From: an uncultured Colwellia sp.
GTDB taxonomy: Bacteria; Pseudomonadota; Gammaproteobacteria; Enterobacterales; Alteromonadaceae
Assembly (NCBI GenBank): GCA_913063325.1
Contig: CAJXYE010000013.1
Coordinates: 26,760 to 90,759, forward strand
Reading direction: 5' to 3'
Length of the DNA stretch: 64,000 nt
Part shown: positions 58,727-64,000 of the stretch, piece by piece
How the letters are laid out: each line of letters opens with the position of its first letter
Position numbering within the stretch: the first letter of the stretch is position 1
The notes under the pieces: model-generated
The model's database searches: none
What the model was told of the DNA's origin: nothing
What the model saw: only the letters and a program-made list of their open reading frames with translations
Made by a program: the position numbers and the translations under genes

Positions 58727-59905
58727 ATGTCTGAACATTTTTTACAACAAAAATTTAATTCCACATTAGAAAAACCTATTTATTTATTTTGGTTTTTACA
58801 ACTTTGTTTTTGGTCTTTTGTTTCATTAATTAGCCTCGTTTCATTAACACTTTGGTATGTTCAAATTGATGTTGCGCACCTCAATCATACATTTTGGCAA
58901 TCTGTTGTTGGTATAGTATTTTCATTGCCATTGTATTGGGTCTTTATGAGGTGTTGGAATTCACCTATCCTAACAAGAGTTATTATAAGTATTACTTCGG
59001 TGTTATTGATTTCTTTTGTTTGGACAGCCATTAGAGTCGAACTCTACATAAGGCTGACGGGTACAGATGAAATTTGGTCTCAATTCGGCGGTTGGTATTT
59101 TAGTAGTATCTTTATTTATTTTTGCTGGGCAGGTTTTTTTCATGGTATTCGCTATTATCAATTGTTGCAATTTGAACATGAAATTATGCTTAAAAAGGAA
59201 GCTGAAGCAAAAACGGAGCAATTAAAAAGGTTAAGTGCACAATCCGTTGCAAGAGATGCCAAAATAAAAATGCTTCGATACCAGTTAAACCCTCATTTTC
59301 TTTGTAATACATTGAATGCGATAAACTCTCTGATTGAATCTGAGCTAGCAGAAAAAGCACAGCGAATGACGGTTCAGTTGAGTAAATTCTTACGTTATTC
59401 TCTAGATAATGACCCAGATACTAAAATAGCGTTAGAATTTGAATTAAAAGCATTAGAACTTTATTTAGAAATAGAAAAAACCCGTTTTGGAGAAAGGCTA
59501 CAACTTGATTTTGAAATATCCGAAGCTGCAAAGTCTGCGTTAATACCTAGCCTGTTATTGCAACCTATCATTGAAAACTCGATGAAGCATGTTATTGCAC
59601 AAAATGAAGAAGGTGGCATCATAAGTTTGTGGGCTGATGTAACTGATAATATGTTGGTACTAGAATTAAGTGATACCGGGTGTGGTAAAGGTGTTGATAG
59701 AAATAAAATTAAGAGCAAAACTGGCCGAGGTGTTGGATTGCGCAATATCGATGAACGTCTTAAAGTGTTATACACTGATAATTATGCATTTATTATTAAT
59801 GTTAAACCTTCTGGAGGTTTAAAAACTACCATTAAATTACCACTAGAAAGTCAAGATGAACCTGATATAGTTAATCAAGCCTATAATTCAATGAAGGTTA
59901 GTTAA
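58727..59905 (+). CDS. LytS-family sensor histidine kinase
   Basis: A 392-residue membrane sensor kinase of the His_kinase (PF06580) type. Four hydrophobic segments (about 18-45, 56-75, 82-103, 120-138) form the sensor with little periplasmic loop. A short coiled coil leads to LRYQLNPHFLCNTLNAINS with phospho-acceptor His190. The ATPase part has LLLQPIIENSMKHVI (N box) and DTGCGKG, then GRGVGLRNIDERL (G boxes). AGGAG precedes the ATG. The response regulator starts 4 bp later. It is next to the glucan locus but in a separate unit; its signal is unknown. Confidence 0.94.
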   Translation: MSEHFLQQKFNSTLEKPIYLFWFLQLCFWSFVSLISLVSLTLWYVQIDVAHLNHTFWQSVVGIVFSLPLYWVFMRCWNSPILTRVIISITSVLLISFVWTAIRVELYIRLTGTDEIWSQFGGWYFSSIFIYFCWAGFFHGIRYYQLLQFEHEIMLKKEAEAKTEQLKRLSAQSVARDAKIKMLRYQLNPHFLCNTLNAINSLIESELAEKAQRMTVQLSKFLRYSLDNDPDTKIALEFELKALELYLEIEKTRFGERLQLDFEISEAAKSALIPSLLLQPIIENSMKHVIAQNEEGGIISLWADVTDNMLVLELSDTGCGKGVDRNKIKSKTGRGVGLRNIDERLKVLYTDNYAFIINVKPSGGLKTTIKLPLESQDEPDIVNQAYNSMKVS

Positions 59906-59909
59906 GTCT

Positions 59910-60722
59910 ATGCCAAAATTAAGAACAATAATAGTTGATGATGAGCCCTTGGCGCTTAACCTTTTACGCGCTAAATTAAATAAAATTCCTGAAATCGAAA
60001 TAATTGCTGAGTGTAAGAACGGTAGAGAAGCGATTGAAAAGACGATGGACTTGGCACCAGATCTAATCTTTCTGGACATTCAAATGCCGGGTGTAGATGG
60101 TTTTGGTGTTATTAAAAACCTTCAATCTGACATTGTGCCCTTGGTCATTTTTACAACTGCCTTTGAGCAATACGCATTAGATGCTTTTGATGTGCATGCG
60201 GTTGACTATATTCTTAAGCCAATAGATGAAGAGCGAATTACTCGGGCTGTTAATCGAGCTATTGCTCTTTCTGAAACAGAAGAAGAAACTGAGCACAAAT
60301 CAAGAATTATTGGTGCAATAGATACGATTAATGAAAAAGAAAATAGTGATAATTCAAAGCAAAGTTCTCAAGGACAAAATAAAAGTAATCTTGAACATAA
60401 AATAATTATCAAAGAAAGAGATGATATTACCTTATTAAAACAGGTGGATATTGAGTGGATTGACGCCGCAGGAGATTATTGTTGTCTTCACGCACAAGGT
60501 GTTACTCATATTAAGCGAAGTACGCTAAAAAACTTGTTAGAGGATCTAGACCCATCAATATTCAAACGAGTTCACCGCTCAACAATTGTAAATCTTAATT
60601 ACATTCAAAAAGTTATCCCTCATACCAAAGGTGAGTATTTTTTAAAGCTTGGCGAGTACGATCAAGTCAAAGTTAGTCGCAATTATCGAGAAGTAATAAA
60701 GGACTTTTTATCTGATAAGTAG
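59910..60722 (+). CDS. LytTR-family response regulator
   Basis: A 270-residue response regulator: receiver domain (about 4-120) with acidic pocket VDDEPLA, phosphate acceptor Asp56 in FLDIQMPG and VDYILKPI, then a charged linker (about 130-165) and a LytTR DNA-binding domain (about 168-268; VDIEWIDAAGDYCCLHAQG, LDPSIFKRVHRSTIVNLNYI). It is the partner of the kinase four bases upstream. LytTR proteins bind paired short direct repeats; AlgR-type sites look like CCGTTCGTC, and the CCGTT/CCGTC elements seen before several glucan genes are weak candidates. Neighbouring target could instead be the PEP-CTERM gene. Confidence 0.94.
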   Translation: MPKLRTIIVDDEPLALNLLRAKLNKIPEIEIIAECKNGREAIEKTMDLAPDLIFLDIQMPGVDGFGVIKNLQSDIVPLVIFTTAFEQYALDAFDVHAVDYILKPIDEERITRAVNRAIALSETEEETEHKSRIIGAIDTINEKENSDNSKQSSQGQNKSNLEHKIIIKERDDITLLKQVDIEWIDAAGDYCCLHAQGVTHIKRSTLKNLLEDLDPSIFKRVHRSTIVNLNYIQKVIPHTKGEYFLKLGEYDQVKVSRNYREVIKDFLSDK

Positions 60723-60751
60723 CAGAGTGAACTCAATAGTTCGTGTTATTA

Positions 60752-60897
60752 GTTCCCGAAATGCGAATTTTAAACTCTTACATGCTGCGTTATTGATTTT
60801 AATAAAGGCATAACAATTCTTGAATTCTATGTTCTACCTCTAAATCTTTAAATTCACGCTAAGCGATCCTTTCTTATACTAATTGCTATTACTCATT
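60752..60897. repeat. Decayed copy of the family A repeat
   Basis: ACATGCTGCGTTATTGATTT at 60780 matches the interior of the repeat at 30770-31038, and the following bases keep its order (pairs such as GGCATAACAATTCT), ending in TTATACTAATTG near 60895, which resembles the repeat's end. The left part is missing or unrecognisable, so this is a partial, old copy. Confidence 0.5.
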
Positions 60898-60966
60898 ATT
60901 TTCTTAAATAAAAATCATTTTTTCGCTAAATAATATTAATAAAAGTGAGCTTTTGATTTTTTAACT

Positions 60967-61074
60967 TCACTGCGCCCCACTATTCATATCATAAAATTCC
61001 CATTCGTCGCTGACAAAGTCCATGTTGGCGCACTGCTTTTTTAACTTTTCCAATTCGCCTTTGTAAAAGTCCAT
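60967..61074 (-). pseudogene. Short frame with repeated peptide, possible gene remnant
   Basis: On the minus strand a frame of 35 residues (MDFYKGELEKLKKQCANMDF, then VSDEWEFYDMNSGAQ) shows a repeated unit, QCAKMDFYK and QCANMDFVS, caused by a 50-bp imperfect tandem repeat on the DNA (61002-61037 and 61052-61087). A stop codon lies eight codons upstream of the ATG. It could be a decayed gene end or a small protein; no RBS is evident. Confidence 0.25.
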
Positions 61075-61194
61075 TTTGGCGCATTGTTGTTGTCTATTTT
61101 ATCGGCAAACAAGATGATGAAGTGTTGCTTATAGTTTCAAAATTTGTCGTTTTAACTTGATTGATTTAAATAGACGAACAGGGAGTCCATTACC

Positions 61195-61278
61195 TTGCCG
61201 GAGCTCAACGAGTACGATCACGCGAATAAACGTTCAAATTCTTTCGATTACGTTGAATATCTATTTGCTCAAGAATAA
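61195..61278 (+). pseudogene. Short frame, possible gene remnant
   Basis: Plus-strand frame from TTG, with AGGGAG nine bases upstream, encoding MPELNEYDHANKRSNSFDYV and seven more residues. The composition looks protein-like, but the frame is only 27 codons. The remaining 60898-61315 region shows no other gene. Confidence 0.2.
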
Positions 61279-61315
61279 AGCTGAAAAGCACTAACAAAAA
61301 ATATTGAGGTAGAAT

Positions 61316-62035
61316 ATGAATAAAATAACACAAGGGATTGCGATATTAAGCTTGCTTATTATTGCAGCACAGACGCAAGCGGCGTCAATTACCAATGGTA
61401 ATTTTGGTACTACTGGGAATTGTAGTTTATCAGGCTGGAGTCAAAATGTAGATCCTTACGCCACCTTTGATGATAGTTTTTCAACTACAAGCTCGGCATC
61501 GGGATGTACTGCTGATGTAAGTGTTGGCGATTGGGGTACTAGCGATTCTTATGCCAATAGTTTGTCGCAGAAACTAGACCTATTTGGAGCTGATGATAGT
61601 ACTTTTTTATTATCGATGGACTTTAGTGTTGATAGCGTAAATAATTCAACTCTCGACCCTTCATTTTGGGGAGAAGGTTTATTTATAGGTCTGCAAAAAG
61701 ATTCGAATTCCGAAGTGTTTTTCGATGAAAATGGTAATGTTGGTCCATTGTTTCAAATGGATGTCGATGGATTCTTTTCTGATAGTCTTGAATTCATACT
61801 CGACAGCTCTTTTGTCAACCAATCTAATTGGTCACTAAATTTTCAACTCGATGATGATTTTGATACTTTTGGGTCAACCCTTTCTATTAGCAACGTATCT
61901 CTAACTGAAGTACTTGCACCTGTCACCGACGTTCCTGAGCCTACAAGCCTCGCTATTTTTGCTTTAGGTTTTGCTGGTTTAATGAACCGTCGAAAAGTCG
62001 CTAACGAATTAGTTCGTAAATCTATAAATAAATAA
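61316..62035 (+). CDS. PEP-CTERM sorting-domain protein
   Basis: A 239-residue secreted protein. The signal peptide covers about 1-22 (ILSLLIIAAQTQAA). The mature part is a Ser/Asp-rich, beta-type domain of about 180 residues (ITNGNFGTTGNCSLSGWSQN, SISNVSLTEV) like other choice-of-anchor or CBM-like domains of PEP-CTERM proteins. The end has the sorting signal VPEPTSLAIFALGFAGLMNR followed by basic residues: VPEP motif, hydrophobic helix, Arg cluster. About 13 residues trail the Arg cluster, more than usual. The signal is recognised by an exosortase, which must be elsewhere. prsT at 5.1 kb is another part of this system. The next gene starts 11 bp later. Confidence 0.88.
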   Translation: MNKITQGIAILSLLIIAAQTQAASITNGNFGTTGNCSLSGWSQNVDPYATFDDSFSTTSSASGCTADVSVGDWGTSDSYANSLSQKLDLFGADDSTFLLSMDFSVDSVNNSTLDPSFWGEGLFIGLQKDSNSEVFFDENGNVGPLFQMDVDGFFSDSLEFILDSSFVNQSNWSLNFQLDDDFDTFGSTLSISNVSLTEVLAPVTDVPEPTSLAIFALGFAGLMNRRKVANELVRKSINK

Positions 62036-62046
62036 AAAGGCTTCCA

Positions 62047-64000
62047 ATGAAGATATTCAATATGTATAAAGGCCTTAGTTGTGCCTTGCTATTACTATTG
62101 TCCAACTCAGCCTTAGCTGACTGGGCAAATGTCGATAACGACATCTCCATCGATAAATCTCGACCTCATTACGATCGTATTAACCGCTTGTTTGCGGTAC
62201 AAGTGACCGTTACCAATAACAGCACTGAGACCCTAGAAGGTCCATTTCGCCTGTTAATCGATACTACAAATATTCCTGCTGCATTGTTAGACGGTGAAAC
62301 TGACAGCAATACACCTTATTTTGATGTTGATGCACTTAGTCTAGCGCCAAACGAGTCAATGTCAGTAACTGCACATTTTGAACGTCAGCGTTTACGTTTA
62401 AACTTTGCAGCTTCTTTACAAAGTAATCCGCCACCAGATACAGACAACGATGGTGTGATTGACGATCTAGATTTATGTCCAGACACTGTCGCAGATGCAG
62501 ACGTTAATGCTGGTGGTTGTGCACTTGCACAATTAGATAGCGACAATGACAGTGTTAATAATGAACTCGATTTCTGTCCTGATACTGCAGTTGATGCTGA
62601 GGTAGATGTAAACGGTTGTGCCCTTGCACAATTAGACAGTGACAATGATGGAGTTAATGATGAACTCGATTTTTGTCCTGATACAGCCGAAAATGATGTT
62701 ATTGATGAACATGGTTGTACTTTAATTCCTCCAACAACCGACAACGGTCTTCCGGTAATTAATTTTGAATTGGGCGGTACTGGTGCAGATTTTGGTTGGA
62801 ACGTATTTGAGAATACTGATAACCCAGCCGTGCAGTTAGTTGCGAACCCCGATACATCAGGTACTAACTCTTCTACAACAGTAGCTATGTTTACCGCTAG
62901 AGCCGATGGTGCTCCATGGGCAGGTGCTGAAACAGCACACGGCGACATTGGTCCAATTACCTTAGATGCAACAAACAGCAGCTTAAAAATAATGGTTTAT
63001 AAAACGATTATTAGTGATGTTGGTCTTAAGCTTGCCATTGCTAATGGCGGTGCCCAACCAGAAATTAAAGTAGCCAATACCTTAATTAATGAGTGGGAAG
63101 AATTAACGTTCGATTTCTCAGATAACATTGGTTTATTCGAGTCTATTAATGTCGACCAAGTGATTGTCTTTCCAGATTTCCAATCACGTAGTCAAGAAAA
63201 TGTCATTTATTTTGACAACATTACTTTTAATAGCAGTGATACTGACACCGGCGGTGGCGATACTGGTACAGGTGGCACAGGCTCTGAAGGTGAATTATTA
63301 ACTAACGGTTCTTTTGACGATGGTATTACCGGTTGGAACGGTGGAACTGTTGTTGCTGAAGGCGATACTAACGTTTTTGTAGCTGATGTAGCAGCACCTG
63401 GTAACCCTTGGGATGTTAGCTTAAGTCAAATCATGACCATTGTTCCTGATGAAACTTATGTTTTAAGTTTTAAAGCAAAAGCTTCTGTTGCACGTTCAAT
63501 AATTGCTGGATTGGGGCTTAATGCTGCACCATGGTCTAGTGAAACAGAAAATGTTGTACTTACTACTGAATGGCAGACCTTTTCATACACTTTAACCACA
63601 ACAGGTTTTGGTGATGATAACAGCCGTGTATTATTTGATATGGGCGCAGAAGCAGGTACTGTGTACATTGATGATGTTAGTGTCACGGTTCAAGGTGATA
63701 GCGACACAGGCTCTGAAGGTGGCGATACTGACATCGAGCTTAGCATCAACGGTGATTTTGAAACCGGCGATAGCTCAGGTTGGACTTCATATGCTAGCGA
63801 TAATAACGGCACTTTTGCAGTAACGACTGCACAAACTAATGGTGGCACTTTCTCAGGTAATCTTGTTGCTGATGGTGCTGGTTCATTCCCGCTAATCAAA
63901 CAAGCTAACTTAGGTATTGACGTAGTAACACCTAATAGCGAAATTACCATTTCATTCGACCTTTTTGGTTCAATGGAAGGTGTAGGCGGTGTTGTTTTTG
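62047..64000 (+). CDS. Secreted TSP3-repeat protein with carbohydrate-binding-like modules, 5' part
   Basis: The frame is open from ATG 62047 (AAAGG upstream) to the window end, 651 codons without a stop. The signal peptide ends at ALA (residue 24). Residues about 25-130 are a beta domain. About 131-218 hold three calcium-binding thrombospondin type 3 repeats (DTDNDGVIDDLDLCPDT, DSDNDSVNNELDFCPDT, DSDNDGVNDELDFCPDT). Three beta-sandwich modules follow: about 237-397 (INFELGGTGADFGWNVFENT, like the C-terminal module of the GH16 lipoprotein), about 415-551 (LLTNGSFDDGITGWNGG, CBM4/9-like) and from about 564, another NGDFETGDSSGW module. Gly/Thr/Ser linkers separate them. A catalytic domain, GH16 for example, may follow beyond the window. 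It is 11 bp after the PEP-CTERM gene and probably cotranscribed. Confidence 0.85.
   Translation, partial: MKIFNMYKGLSCALLLLLSNSALADWANVDNDISIDKSRPHYDRINRLFAVQVTVTNNSTETLEGPFRLLIDTTNIPAALLDGETDSNTPYFDVDALSLAPNESMSVTAHFERQRLRLNFAASLQSNPPPDTDNDGVIDDLDLCPDTVADADVNAGGCALAQLDSDNDSVNNELDFCPDTAVDAEVDVNGCALAQLDSDNDGVNDELDFCPDTAENDVIDEHGCTLIPPTTDNGLPVINFELGGTGADFGWNVFENTDNPAVQLVANPDTSGTNSSTTVAMFTARADGAPWAGAETAHGDIGPITLDATNSSLKIMVYKTIISDVGLKLAIANGGAQPEIKVANTLINEWEELTFDFSDNIGLFESINVDQVIVFPDFQSRSQENVIYFDNITFNSSDTDTGGGDTGTGGTGSEGELLTNGSFDDGITGWNGGTVVAEGDTNVFVADVAAPGNPWDVSLSQIMTIVPDETYVLSFKAKASVARSIIAGLGLNAAPWSSETENVVLTTEWQTFSYTLTTTGFGDDNSRVLFDMGAEAGTVYIDDVSVTVQGDSDTGSEGGDTDIELSINGDFETGDSSGWTSYASDNNGTFAVTTAQTNGGTFSGNLVADGAGSFPLIKQANLGIDVVTPNSEITISFDLFGSMEGVGGVVF

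Noticed and set aside
61150..61315. Sigma-54 promoter before the PEP-CTERM gene
   Set aside because: PEP-CTERM genes are often under PrsR/sigma-54, so I looked for GG-N10-GC; the nearest candidate (GGG to TTGC near 61181) has the wrong spacing.
62385..62948. 187-residue minus-strand frame rich in Ser
   Set aside because: It is the shadow of the plus-strand TSP3/CBM gene, which has clear domains in the other strand.

Overview
The window looks like a chromosomal segment of a marine gammaproteobacterium of the Alteromonadales, most probably Colwellia or a close relative. This is inferred from the low-GC sequence, from conserved gammaproteobacterial gene orders (amiB-mutL-miaA-hfq-hflX-hflK-hflC, purA nearby), from a PEP-CTERM/PrsT system, and from a laminarin-type polysaccharide locus with large TonB-dependent receptors. 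No rRNA, tRNA, CRISPR array or complete insertion sequence was seen.

Positions 1-28.4 kb are mostly core genes: the 3' end of ubiB, rep, ubiK, a phosphomannomutase gene, prsT, a cytochrome c gene, a DUF3630/DUF523 pair, a large degenerate hybrid sensor protein, a DUF1289 gene, queG, tsaE-amiB-mutL-miaA-hfq-hflX-hflK-hflC, an unknown secreted protein, purA, a short malic enzyme gene and a small lipoprotein gene. The nnr gene that normally lies between queG and tsaE is missing, and a MITE-like repeat sits in that gap.

Positions 28.6-32.1 kb are accessory: a formylglycine sulfatase, a coiled-coil protein, a second copy of the repeat and a WD40-like lipoprotein.

Positions 32.3-58.5 kb form a beta-1,3-glucan (laminarin) utilisation locus. 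On the minus strand lie two GH3 glucosidases without signal peptides, a secreted c-type heme/FG-GAP protein and a compact TonB-dependent receptor. Divergent from these are a GPH symporter, a large TonB-dependent receptor, a second GPH symporter and a LacI-family regulator. A CE4 deacetylase and two GH16 enzymes (one a multi-domain lipoprotein) run on the minus strand. Divergent again are a 1149-residue protein resembling the GH149/GH161/GH94 phosphorylases and two GH17 proteins without signal peptides. The inferred flow is: GH16 enzymes cut the polymer outside, TonB receptors import oligosaccharides, GPH symporters bring them into the cytoplasm, and GH17, GH3 and the phosphorylase release glucose and glucose 1-phosphate.

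Positions 58.7-64 kb hold a LytS/LytTR-type two-component pair, a 590-bp gap with a decayed repeat and possible gene remnants, a PEP-CTERM surface protein gene, and the 5' part of a gene for a long secreted protein with calcium-binding thrombospondin type 3 repeats and several carbohydrate-binding-like modules, cut by the window end.
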